Shown: positions 1-6,630, counted from the first letter of the stretch. The stretch: 7,096 nucleotides of DNA from Thiolapillus brandeum (GCA_011051425.1 DRLF01000406.1:1-7096), one strand, 5' to 3'. The notes: a model not told the origin generated them from the letters alone. A program made the numbers and translations.

Positions 1-89
1 ACACGGGATTGGCTCAACGGTCATATCGGTACCGCTGGCATGTTCCCGCGGGGAATCGATCAGCGGCATCCTACCATGAACCGGTTGTT

Positions 90-113
90 TGTCGGACTGA
101 AGTCCGACCTACA
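90..113. repeat. REP-like palindromic intergenic element
   Basis: GTCGGACT (91-98) and AGTCCGAC (101-108) form a perfect 8-bp inverted repeat with a 2-base centre, flanked by T on the left and CTACA on the right. A compact GC-rich palindrome between genes is typical of the short dispersed REP-like repeats of gammaproteobacterial genomes, and this motif resembles ones I recall from such genomes. Only one copy lies in the window, so its repetitive nature is inferred. It could also act as a transcription terminator or mRNA-stabilising hairpin for a gene ending to the left, but no T-run follows on either strand. Confidence 0.6.
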
Positions 114-131
114 TTACTTAAATAATTTCAG

Positions 132-151
132 TATATTGGAGTGACAATATA
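132..151 (+). promoter_or_regulatory. Inverted repeat enclosing the sufC ribosome binding site
   Basis: TATATTG (132-138) and CAATATA (145-151) form a perfect 7-bp inverted repeat separated by GAGTGA, ending directly before the sufC ATG. The only plausible Shine-Dalgarno core, GGAG at 138-141, lies at the stem-loop boundary, 10 bases from the start codon. The dyad could be a weak hairpin that presents or hides the ribosome binding site, or a DNA operator. A possible -10 (AATAAT, 121-126) lies just upstream with only a poor -35, so a promoter here is tentative. It does not match the IscR type 1 consensus as I remember it. Confidence 0.4.
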
Positions 152-904
152 ATGCTCAGCATCAAGAACCTGCACGTCAACGTGGACGGCAAGGAAATTC
201 TCAAGGGCCTGAACCTGGAAGTGGGTAAAGGCGAAGTCCATGCCATCATGGGCCCCAACGGTTCGGGCAAGAGCACCCTCTCCTATGTCCTTTCCGGACG
301 CGAGGGTTACGAAGTCACGGGCGGTGAAGTCCTTTTCGAGGGCCGCAACCTGCTGGAAATGGAACCCGAAGAACGTGCCTGGGCGGGGATCTTCCTCGCC
401 ATGCAGTATCCGGTAGAACTCCCCGGCGTCAACAACATGACCTTCCTGCGCGAATCCCTCAACGCCATCCGCAAAGCCCGGGGAGAAGAGGAACTGGACG
501 CTGTGGCTTTCATGAAACTGATACGCGAAAAAGCGGCCACCGTGAAACTCGACGACAAGCTGCTGAAGCGCAGCGTCAACGCCGGTTTCTCCGGCGGCGA
601 AAAGAAACGCAACGAGATCCTGCAGATGGCGCTGCTGGAGCCAAAGCTGGCCATTCTGGATGAGACAGATTCGGGCCTGGACATCGATGCCCTGCGTATC
701 GTGGCCGAAGGCGTCAACCTGCTGCGCAACCCCGAGCACTCCATCATCATGATCACTCACTACCAGCGCCTGCTGGACTACATCCAGCCGGACTTCGTTC
801 ATGTACTGGCCGATGGCCGCATCATCCGTTCCGGCGGCAAGGAACTGGCCCTGGAACTCGAAGACAAGGGGTACGGCTGGGTGCTGGAGGAGTACGCGGC
901 ATGA
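152..904 (+). CDS. sufC: SufC, ATPase of the SufBCD Fe-S cluster scaffold
   Basis: SufC is the cytoplasmic ABC-type ATPase that works with SufB and SufD to build Fe-S clusters; it is not a transporter subunit. The 250-residue length is usual for the family. Visible motifs are Walker A GPNGSGKS (34-41), Q-loop Q85, the family-type signature SGGEKKR (147-153), Walker B with D-loop [12 protein letters not shown] (167-178) and switch histidine H203. The [11 protein letters not shown] stretch is diagnostic of SufC as against transporter ATPases. The ATG follows a GGAG Shine-Dalgarno with a 10-base spacer. The stop overlaps the sufD start in ATGA, so the two are translationally coupled. SufB, normally directly upstream, is not recognisable in the preceding 151 bases. 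Confidence 0.96.
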   Translation: MLSIKNLHVNVDGKEILKGLNLEVGKGEVHAIMGPNGSGKSTLSYVLSGREGYEVTGGEVLFEGRNLLEMEPEERAWAGIFLAMQYPVELPGVNNMTFLRESLNAIRKARGEEELDAVAFMKLIREKAATVKLDDKLLKRSVNAGFSGGEKKRNEILQMALLEPKLAILDETDSGLDIDALRIVAEGVNLLRNPEHSIIMITHYQRLLDYIQPDFVHVLADGRIIRSGGKELALELEDKGYGWVLEEYAA

Positions 905-2199
905 ACCCGGTTGCGACAAACCACTGGGCCAGGGAACTGGTGAAGCAGAGCGCTCCCGCGCCCGCAGACTGGCTGGGCGAACTGCGTAATAAGGCAAACG
1001 ATCAGCTGGACAGCCTGCCCCTGCCCCGCCGCAAGCTCGAAGCCTGGCGCTACAGTCGCGTGGATGCACTGCTGAAACAACAGTTCACACCGGTTGTTCA
1101 GGCGCCTGATTGCACTTCCCTGTCCCGGCCCGAAAGTGAAAGCCCTTACATGCTGGTGTTCGTGGACGGCTGGTTCAGCCCCGCCCTTTCCCGCATCGAC
1201 GACCTTCCCGGTGAGGTTACGCTGAAAAGCATTCACCAGGCACTCAATGACGGTGATGCGCTGTTACAGCAATACCTGGGCACGCTGGCAAACGCAGGTG
1301 AAAACCTGTTCACCGCACTGAACACCGCGCTCATCAATGACGGCCTGTTCCTGCACGTTCCTTCCGGTGTCTGCCTCGAAGCGCCCGTCGAAGTGTTCTA
1401 TCTGAACTCGGCTTCCGAACAGGCACTGCTCGTGCAACCACGCAACCTGCTGGTGCTGGACGAAAGGTCAGAAGCCACCGTCATCGAGCATTTCCTTGGT
1501 GATGAGGATAAAACCTATTTCCACAACAACATCACTGAAGTGCAACTGCATGGCGATGCAAGGCTCTCTCATTATCGCATCCAGGATGAAAGCAACGGTG
1601 CCTGGCACCTGAGCAACCTGTACCTGCAGCAGGGAGAAAAAAGTCACTATCACGGCATTACCCTTTCCTTCGGTGGCAAGTGGGCGCGCACGGATTACCG
1701 TAGCTCGTTCAGCGGACCGCAGGCAGATTGTGACCTGCGGGGACTGTACGTGGTGGGTGATGACCAGCTCAGCGACTTCCACCTGGACATTCATCACAAC
1801 CAGCCGGCCTGTAACAGCCGCGAGCAGTTCAAGGGACTGCTGTACGGCAAAGGGCGTGCCGTTTTCGACGGACGCATTCTGGTGGACCAGGTCGCCCAGC
1901 TTACCGATGCCCAGCTTACCAACGACAATCTCATGCTCACACGCAATGCCGAGGTGGACACCAAGCCCCAGCTCGAGATCTACGCCGACGATGTGAAATG
2001 CAGTCATGGCACAACCGTGGGCCAACTGGATCCTCAGCAAATCTTCTATCTGCGCTCACGGGGTATTGAAGAAAGCGCCGCAACCCACATGTTGTGTCAG
2101 GGATATGCGCAGGAAGTTATCGAGCATATCCATCTGGGCAGCCTGCGCGAACAGGCTCTCAAGCGCTTGCAGGACACACTGGAAAAACTGCCGGAATGA
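901..2199 (+). CDS. sufD: SufD, Fe-S cluster scaffold subunit
   Basis: SufD is the SufB paralogue that pairs with SufB and SufC in the SufBC2D scaffold, with roles in iron acquisition and cluster assembly in the cytoplasm. The 432-residue protein has a helical N-terminus with the conserved RKLEAWRYS segment (44-52), a beta-helix core from about 150 to 370, and the family C-terminal block [21 protein letters not shown] (350-370). In that block Cys367 and His369 align with the conserved Cys-x-His of E. coli SufD (C358/H360), which places this protein in SufD. It starts at the ATG inside the ATGA overlap with sufC and ends in another ATGA overlap with the DUF59 gene, so sufS, often found here, is absent from this position. 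Confidence 0.94.
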   Translation: MNPVATNHWARELVKQSAPAPADWLGELRNKANDQLDSLPLPRRKLEAWRYSRVDALLKQQFTPVVQAPDCTSLSRPESESPYMLVFVDGWFSPALSRIDDLPGEVTLKSIHQALNDGDALLQQYLGTLANAGENLFTALNTALINDGLFLHVPSGVCLEAPVEVFYLNSASEQALLVQPRNLLVLDERSEATVIEHFLGDEDKTYFHNNITEVQLHGDARLSHYRIQDESNGAWHLSNLYLQQGEKSHYHGITLSFGGKWARTDYRSSFSGPQADCDLRGLYVVGDDQLSDFHLDIHHNQPACNSREQFKGLLYGKGRAVFDGRILVDQVAQLTDAQLTNDNLMLTRNAEVDTKPQLEIYADDVKCSHGTTVGQLDPQQIFYLRSRGIEESAATHMLCQGYAQEVIEHIHLGSLREQALKRLQDTLEKLPE

Positions 2200-2522
2200 C
2201 AAACGCTGATATACAGGACAACGCCCTTGAACAGCAGGTCATTGAAGCCATAAAGACCGTGTACGACCCGGAAATCCCGGTGAACGTCTATGACCTCGGG
2301 CTGATCTACGACATCGCCATCGATGCGGACCACCGGGCGCACATCCGCATGACACTCACCGCGCCGGCATGTCCGGTAGCCGGTATTCTACCGGGCCAGG
2401 TCGAAACTGCCGTAAAACAGGTGGATGGCATCACCGATGCGGATGTGGAACTGGTTTGGGATCCGCCCTGGAGCCAGGATCGCATGAGCGAAGAAGCCCA
2501 GCTGGCACTGGGGCTGTTATAA
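2196..2522 (+). CDS. sufT: SUF-associated DUF59/MIP18-family Fe-S maturation protein
   Basis: This 108-residue protein is a single DUF59 (MIP18-like) domain of the kind found inside SUF operons, an accessory factor thought to help mature Fe-S proteins or hand over clusters. The motif DPEIPVNVYDLGLIYD (24-39) and the TAPACP segment with conserved Cys59 (55-60) are characteristic, and the domain ends in VWDPPW (87-92). I chose the ATG at 2196 because it overlaps the sufD stop in ATGA. The frame is open upstream to 2094, but that part is inside sufD and outside the conserved domain. The symbol sufT is used loosely for this family; longer SufT proteins of other lineages exist. Sulfur- or iron-specific chemistry cannot be read from the sequence. 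Confidence 0.88.
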   Translation: MTNADIQDNALEQQVIEAIKTVYDPEIPVNVYDLGLIYDIAIDADHRAHIRMTLTAPACPVAGILPGQVETAVKQVDGITDADVELVWDPPWSQDRMSEEAQLALGLL

Positions 2523-2534
2523 CGGAGAGAGAAC

Positions 2535-2861
2535 ATGAACATCCAACTGACAGAAAACGCCGCACAACACATCAGGAAAATGCTGGCCACACAGGACGAT
2601 GCCATCGGCCTGCGTCTGGGCACGAAAAAGTCCGGCTGCACAGGGTTTGCCTATGTCGTCGATTATGCCGATGGAGTAAATGAACACGATCGGGTATTCG
2701 AAAACCGGGGTGTAAAACTTGTCGTGGACGAAGAGAGTCTACCCTTGCTGGACGGACTGGAGCTGGATTTTACCAGCAACAACCTGCTAAACCAGGGGTT
2801 CGAGTTTCACAACCCCAACGTCAAAGACACTTGCGGCTGTGGAGAATCCTTCAACGTATGA
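2535..2861 (+). CDS. sufA: A-type Fe-S carrier protein (SufA/IscA/ErpA family)
   Basis: A-type carriers bind Fe-S clusters and pass them from the scaffold to target apoproteins. The 108-residue length and the three conserved cysteines are intact: Cys35 in SGCTGFAY (33-40) and Cys100 and Cys102 in the C-terminal CGCGESF. The HNPNVKD block (92-98) is also typical. The start follows a strong purine-rich Shine-Dalgarno (GGAGAGAG) and lies 12 bases after the DUF59 gene, the only non-overlapping junction of the operon. The stop overlaps the sufE start in ATGA. The symbol is chosen from context; sequence alone does not cleanly separate SufA from IscA or ErpA. Confidence 0.9.
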   Translation: MNIQLTENAAQHIRKMLATQDDAIGLRLGTKKSGCTGFAYVVDYADGVNEHDRVFENRGVKLVVDEESLPLLDGLELDFTSNNLLNQGFEFHNPNVKDTCGCGESFNV

Positions 2862-3274
2862 GCATGAACCTGGATGAAATCGTCGATATCTTCGACATCC
2901 TGGGTGACTGGGACCAGCGCTACCAGTACCTGGTGGAACTGGGTGAAAAACTGCCGCCCATGCCGGAAGAACTGAAGACGGAAGAGAACAAGGTCAAGGG
3001 CTGCATGAGCCAGGTCTGGGTACACCCCTACAGGGACGAGGAACATCCCGAACGCATCCATTTCCATGGCGATTGCGACACCAGCATCATCAAGGGCGTG
3101 CTCGCCCTGCTGATTCAACTGGTGGATGGCAAGACTGCCGAAGAAATCCAGCAGCTGGACGTGGATGAATTCTTCAGCCGTCTAAAGCTGGACGAACACC
3201 TCTCGCCCAACCGCCATTTTGGCATCTACGCCCTGGTGGAACTGATGAAGAAACAGGTGGCTGATCTTCAGTAG
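2858..3274 (+). CDS. sufE: SufE, sulfur acceptor/transfer protein
   Basis: SufE accepts persulfide sulfur from the cysteine desulfurase SufS, stimulates that enzyme and delivers sulfur to SufBCD. The 138-residue length matches E. coli SufE. The acceptor cysteine is Cys49 in VKGCMSQVW (46-54), equivalent to E. coli Cys51, followed by the IIKG segment (77-80) and the LSPNRHFGIYALV helix (115-127). A second cysteine, Cys73, lies in GDCD, where E. coli has serine (GDSD). The ATG at 2858 overlaps the upstream stop in ATGA. The frame is open 27 bases further upstream but inside sufA. No sufS accompanies it here. The gene ends in a 7-bp tail-to-tail overlap with the - strand gene. Confidence 0.94.
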   Translation: MSMNLDEIVDIFDILGDWDQRYQYLVELGEKLPPMPEELKTEENKVKGCMSQVWVHPYRDEEHPERIHFHGDCDTSIIKGVLALLIQLVDGKTAEEIQQLDVDEFFSRLKLDEHLSPNRHFGIYALVELMKKQVADLQ

Positions 3275-4041
3275 ATAGCCACATACATCGCCGTGATGCG
3301 ATCCATCTGTTTCAGGATATTGTCCAGTGAACGCGTCACGAGGGATGGAATGAATTTTCCGCCACGGATCCTGAAACTGATTTTGAAGGTGTTCCAGTCG
3401 GTCTGCACCTTGTCCAGCGCCTCATTGATTTCCGGCGTATTCTCAGGAGCCTTCTTCAGGGTTTCCAGGGCGTCGCTGAACTCCTTTACCGCCTTGTCGT
3501 ACTCGGCGCTGTATTCGTCCGTATCCAGCCCCCAGGCCTTGAAAACGTAGAACTTCGCAATCCGCTGGGAAAGCATCCGCTGGCGGTCGGAAATATTGAT
3601 GAGGCGCCCCTTGCTGGTACCGGAGCGCTCCTCCAGCAAGGTGACGAACCGGTTGGAATACTTGAGCATCTTGTCTGCGATGGCATTCACCTGCGGCGCC
3701 TGCTGCAGATTCGGTTCCGTCTTTACCAGCAACCTGTATGCAAACCACAGCCGGCTGATCTTTCCAATGACTTTCTTTTCCTTCGGCGTTTCCGCGAATG
3801 GGACCAGCTGCTCGAGATTGCGGTCGAACTGGCGAATGGTGTCGTCCATCTGCTTTACGGCACTCAACATGGTGTGCTGCCCCACCAGCGCATACGCCTT
3901 TACCATACGCTGACTGAGCATACGCTGCTGGCCGGCGATACTGATGGCATCATTCATCGCCAGGGCAGAAGCGGTGAGTGGCGCCAATAGCAGGCAACAC
4001 GAAAACAGCAGCATAAAACAGACTTTTCGATTGTTTTTCAA
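3268..4041 (-). CDS. Exported protein with two PilJ-type sensor motifs (PilJ/NarX N-terminal-like)
   Basis: The protein carries two copies of the helical motif found in the periplasmic sensor region of PilJ and NarX-type receptors: IAGQQRMLSQRMVKAY (35-50) and ISDRQRMLSQRIAKFY (150-165). In known receptors such P-box-like segments bind small ligands or pass on signals. A signal peptide is clear: KNNRK, a hydrophobic stretch (8-21), then a likely cut after ASALA (residue 28). No second membrane span, HAMP or signalling domain follows, so it should be a soluble periplasmic protein of 257 residues. I chose TTG at 4041 because AGAGGGG lies 7 bases upstream and the signal peptide then begins normally. 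An in-frame GTG at 4077 has no Shine-Dalgarno and lies too near the candidate promoter. Ligand and partner are unknown. Confidence 0.8.
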   Translation of the reverse strand: MKNNRKVCFMLLFSCCLLLAPLTASALAMNDAISIAGQQRMLSQRMVKAYALVGQHTMLSAVKQMDDTIRQFDRNLEQLVPFAETPKEKKVIGKISRLWFAYRLLVKTEPNLQQAPQVNAIADKMLKYSNRFVTLLEERSGTSKGRLINISDRQRMLSQRIAKFYVFKAWGLDTDEYSAEYDKAVKEFSDALETLKKAPENTPEINEALDKVQTDWNTFKISFRIRGGKFIPSLVTRSLDNILKQMDRITAMYVAIY

Positions 4042-4048
4042 GGAGCCA

Positions 4049-4055
4049 CCCCTCT
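4049..4055 (-). promoter_or_regulatory. Shine-Dalgarno that decides the TTG start
   Basis: On the - strand AGAGGGG is followed by 7 bases and then TTG (4041-4039). This is the strongest ribosome binding site near this gene and supports the rare TTG start over the GTG at 4077 or the ATG further inside the signal peptide. Confidence 0.65.
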
Positions 4056-4090
4056 TGAAAGCGTCAGACAGGGACACAGAGAATGGCGCG

Positions 4091-4120
4091 ATTGTAGCAA
4101 CATACCCTCTGAAATATCAC
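4091..4120 (-). promoter_or_regulatory. Candidate extended -10 promoter of the PilJ-motif gene
   Basis: On the - strand GTGATA (4120-4115, 4 of 6 matches to a sigma-70 -35) is followed after 18 bases by TACAAT (4096-4091, 5 of 6 matches to -10), with TGC just before it giving an extended -10. Transcription would begin near 4084 and leave a leader of about 43 bases before the TTG start. The -35 overlaps the stop codon of the upstream kinase gene (4119-4117). Read-through from the kinase operon is also possible. Confidence 0.5.
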
Positions 4121-5496
4121 AGGGAATGCGTGGTTTTGCTATCCCCATCATATTTGGCATGCAGCGAGGGATCCCGTGCCGGAAACCAGATACGCAACGC
4201 CAGCCCCCCCAGCGTTGATCTGCCGGCTTCCAGCGTGCCTCCATACAGTGTGATGATCTCATAAGCCACGGAGAGACCAATGCCCTGACCCGCCACCGTC
4301 TCGTCTGCCCGCTTCCCCCTTTGAAGCAGTTCGTTCCAGCGAGAGGCAGGAATACCGGGACCGTCATCTTCGATCAGCAGCAGTTCCCCATTCTCCGCAA
4401 TACTCACCCGTACTTTGCTGTTCGCATATTTGAAAGCATTTTCCAGGAGATTGCCCATCACTTCCATCAGGTCTGCTTCATCACCGTGAAAAACGGCCCG
4501 GGTATCGAGTTCGCGGACACAGTTCAGTTTTTTTTCGGCATAAATCTTTTCGAGAGTATCCAGCAGGCGCGTTACCACAGGTGCGAGCGCCACGGGTTCG
4601 GTCAAGGCAGACCGGGCAGCCACCGCTGCCCGGCTCAATTGATGCTGTACGATATGATCCATGCGGCCCAGCTGCTCAACAGTGGTCTCACGAAGCTTTG
4701 AACAAGGCACCTTGCTGTCCTGCAGTACGGTACTGAGATATGCCAGTGGCGTTTTCAGGCTGTGCACCAGATCATCCAGGCTGTTGCGGTATCGCTGCTG
4801 TACCGAATCGGCATGTTCCATCAGGGCATTCAAGCTGGAAGTCAGACCTAGCAGCTCTGCCGGATATTCACCCGCCAGGCGTTTCTTCCGCCCCTGATGT
4901 ATGGCCTGAAGGTCATCCTCTACCCGTCGCAAGGGCCTCAACCCCCAACGCAGCACAAGCGCCTGCACCAGCAACAGGGCCAGTGCCAGCCCCCCCAGCC
5001 AGGCCCACAGGTTCAGGCGAAAAGCCGCCAGTTGCGCTTCAAACGGCTGTACCTGTTCCACCACGTTGAAGGTGAAGGCCTGTGAATCCCCGGCATCGTC
5101 CTCCCATTCCACGCCGTAGGAAAACAGAAAATGACCATCCAGGCGTTTGAAGCGGAATTTACCCGCGGGCAATGAAGGAGCAGCCGGGATGGTCAGTCCC
5201 AGTGATGAGCGGGAACGCCAGAGCAACTTTCCGTCTGCGGTGCTGACAAAGGCATACAGGCCCGAATCCGGCCGGGAAAACCGTGGCTCGGGCAGATTCT
5301 CCGGCAGTTGCATTCTTCCCCGGGCATCCACATCTGCGGCCGCCAGCAGCCCATAGACATGAGATTGGAGTTTTTCCCTCAGCGCGGCCTCACTGCTTTT
5401 TCGAAACGCCGAATCAAGCGCCCAGCCTGTAATCCCCAGAAATCCCGCAAGTACCAGGGTGGCCATGAGCAGCAGTCGAAGATGAATGGACCGCAT
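4117..5496 (-). CDS. PhoQ-like sensor histidine kinase
   Basis: This inner-membrane kinase would autophosphorylate on histidine and pass phosphate to the regulator encoded just upstream. From the N-terminus (459 residues from the ATG) it has a first membrane span (about 6-26), a periplasmic domain of about 130 residues, a second span (about 164-184), a HAMP-like linker, the H-box HSLKTPLAYL with His245, the N-box NLLENAFKYAN (349-359), G1 DDGPG (377-381) and G2 GQGIGL (403-408). The HSLKTPLA form of the H-box is that of PhoQ. The periplasmic domain holds an acidic cluster EWEDDAGD (130-137), reminiscent of PhoQ's cation-binding acidic patch. The ATG at 5496 overlaps the regulator stop as TGATG; a TTG one codon earlier is possible. 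The true ligand is unknown. Confidence 0.9.
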   Translation of the reverse strand: MRSIHLRLLLMATLVLAGFLGITGWALDSAFRKSSEAALREKLQSHVYGLLAAADVDARGRMQLPENLPEPRFSRPDSGLYAFVSTADGKLLWRSRSSLGLTIPAAPSLPAGKFRFKRLDGHFLFSYGVEWEDDAGDSQAFTFNVVEQVQPFEAQLAAFRLNLWAWLGGLALALLLVQALVLRWGLRPLRRVEDDLQAIHQGRKKRLAGEYPAELLGLTSSLNALMEHADSVQQRYRNSLDDLVHSLKTPLAYLSTVLQDSKVPCSKLRETTVEQLGRMDHIVQHQLSRAAVAARSALTEPVALAPVVTRLLDTLEKIYAEKKLNCVRELDTRAVFHGDEADLMEVMGNLLENAFKYANSKVRVSIAENGELLLIEDDGPGIPASRWNELLQRGKRADETVAGQGIGLSVAYEIITLYGGTLEAGRSTLGGLALRIWFPARDPSLHAKYDGDSKTTHSL

Positions 5497-6179
5497 CAAC
5501 CAGCCGTTCTGTCCAGCCTGAAGCAGTATCCCCTTCCCCTCAGGGTTTCAATGGGTTTGATCCTGTTGTCGGGATCCAGTTTGCGCCGCAGCCGGCTGAG
5601 CAGCACTTCCAGAACATTGCTGTCCCTGTCATAGTCCTGCTCATAGATATGTTCTGTAAGCTCAGTTTTCGACACGACCTCGCCGGCATGGAGCATCAGA
5701 TATTCCAGCACCCGGTATTCATACGCAGTCAGTTGCACCGCCTCACCGTTTATTTCGAGACTTTGTGACATGGTGTCGAGACTGATGGAACCAAACTGCA
5801 GCACGGGTGTGGACCAGCCGCTGCTGCGCCGCAGCAACGCATTGAGCCTCGCCAGCAGTTCCTCGAATTGAAATGGCTTTACCAGGTAATCATCCGCCCC
5901 AGCCTCCAGCCCTTCCACCTTTTCCTGCCAGCGTCCCCTCGCCGTGAGAATGAGAATGGGAAAATCCCTGTCTTCAGCGCGCAAGGTACGGATGACTTCC
6001 AACCCAGGAAGATCCGGCAGTCCAAGATCGATGATGGCCACGTCGATGGGAAACTCCCGGCCCAGATAGAGACCGTCGGTGCCGTTTTCAGCCTGCTCCA
6101 CTGCATAGCCGCTTCTCTCCAGTTGGCCAGACAACTGCTGCAGCAGGGGTATTTCATCTTCGACCAGTAACAGCCGCAT
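5496..6179 (-). CDS. OmpR/PhoP-family response regulator
   Basis: This is a DNA-binding response regulator of 227 residues, the usual length. The receiver domain (1-118) has the acidic pocket E7/D8, phosphoacceptor Asp51 in IIDLGLPDLPG, Thr79 and Lys101 in VKPF. The C-terminal winged helix (about 125-223) contains LTEHIYEQDYDRDSNVLEVLLSR (174-196), very close to the recognition region of PhoP/QseB-type regulators, and the RLRRKLD and RGRGYCF signatures. GGGTGA lies 5 bases before the ATG as Shine-Dalgarno, partly abutted by a small hairpin. It is read together with the kinase through a TGATG junction and lies 50 bases after the PepSY gene. PhoP is the nearest family match, but orthology is not proven, so no symbol is given. 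Confidence 0.93.
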   Translation of the reverse strand: MRLLLVEDEIPLLQQLSGQLERSGYAVEQAENGTDGLYLGREFPIDVAIIDLGLPDLPGLEVIRTLRAEDRDFPILILTARGRWQEKVEGLEAGADDYLVKPFQFEELLARLNALLRRSSGWSTPVLQFGSISLDTMSQSLEINGEAVQLTAYEYRVLEYLMLHAGEVVSKTELTEHIYEQDYDRDSNVLEVLLSRLRRKLDPDNRIKPIETLRGRGYCFRLDRTAG

Positions 6180-6189
6180 TTATATCACC

Positions 6190-6204
6190 CGGCAACCATT
6201 GCCG
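6190..6204 (-). other. Small hairpin between the PepSY and regulator genes
   Basis: CGGCAA and TTGCCG form a perfect 6-bp stem with a 3-base loop. On the mRNA its last base is the first G of the GGGTGA ribosome binding site of the response regulator. No T-run follows, so it is not a normal terminator. It could mark an mRNA processing or stability boundary, or tune regulator translation. Confidence 0.35.
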
Positions 6205-6229
6205 TTATGTCCAGGTTGCGTTGTCATTC

Positions 6230-6535
6230 CTATCGCCTGCGCCGGATAATTTCACCGGTAGCCGGATCAACCCGCAAACGGCGAACCTTACCGTTGCCGG
6301 TAAGCACCCGGATGCGGTACTCCGCACCGATTTCTTCGGCAGACAGGATACGGCCGTCGAATTGCCCACGCACGCGGTTTACCGCATCGTCGAGACTGAT
6401 GCTGTCCATGCTGTCACTGAAGCGGCTCATTTCAGCTTTCTTACTGTGGTGTTTACCCCCACGCTCTCCTGCAGAGGCACTGAGAAACCAGCAACCTGCA
6501 AGCAGGGTAATGAATAGTTTTCGAACAACCGACAT
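6230..6535 (-). CDS. Small exported PepSY-domain protein
   Basis: The 101-residue product has a signal peptide (VVRKLFITLLAGCWFLSASA, cut near residue 22), a basic linker (25-34) and one PepSY domain (about 43-98), with the typical ISLDDAVNRV start and the VDPATGEII end (89-97). PepSY domains occur in inhibitors of extracytoplasmic proteases and in small periplasmic proteins encoded beside two-component genes. The role here is probably modulation or output of the adjacent kinase pathway, which is inference. I chose the ATG at 6535 because the signal peptide begins there. The frame is open to an ATG at 6604, but the extra 23 residues are polar and would spoil the export signal. The Shine-Dalgarno (AGG, 9 bases away) is weak. 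The gene leads the operon with the regulator and the kinase. Confidence 0.85.
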   Translation of the reverse strand: MSVVRKLFITLLAGCWFLSASAGERGGKHHSKKAEMSRFSDSMDSISLDDAVNRVRGQFDGRILSAEEIGAEYRIRVLTGNGKVRRLRVDPATGEIIRRRR

Positions 6536-6558
6536 CGTGAGGAACCTGTTTTTCAGCA

Positions 6559-6575
6559 GGATGATTGAATCATCC
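6559..6575. promoter_or_regulatory. Perfect 17-bp palindrome in the PepSY operon leader
   Basis: GGATGATT and AATCATCC are exact inverted repeats around a single central G. The site lies 23 bases before the PepSY start codon and downstream of the candidate promoter. A one-base centre is too tight for a full RNA hairpin, so a dimeric repressor operator is the more natural reading, though a shortened hairpin is possible. No regulator is identified. Confidence 0.4.
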
Positions 6576-6630
6576 CTCGTCAACCCGTCAGAACAGGACT
6601 TCATCCTAACCTGTAGGACACCTGAAGATC

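Noticed and set aside
1..144. Short open stretches at the left edge: + frame 1 to 144, + frame 2 to the stop at 77-79, and a - strand frame from an ATG at 69 (MPLIDSPREHASGTDM...)
   Set aside because: None resembles SufB or another family I recognise and all are too short to judge. The - strand ATG lacks a well-spaced ribosome site. One of them could be the end or start of a real neighbouring gene.
148..153. Perfect TATAAT hexamer
   Set aside because: It overlaps the sufC start codon, so it cannot be the sufC promoter, and no gene with a nearby start downstream needs it.
128..1069. 313-residue open frame on the - strand antisense to sufC and sufD
   Set aside because: It lies fully across two well-supported genes, has no recognisable domain and reflects the codon bias of the sense genes.
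1468..2040. 190-residue - strand open frame inside sufD
   Set aside because: It is a shadow of sufD with no domain, start signal or context.
6536..6604. Longer N-terminus of the PepSY protein starting at ATG 6604
   Set aside because: It would put 23 polar residues before the signal peptide and would include the palindrome region. The ATG at 6535 fits export.
6609..6624. CAGGT direct repeat with 11-bp period in the leader
   Set aside because: The half-sites are only five bases and lie downstream of the proposed promoter, so chance is a sufficient explanation.
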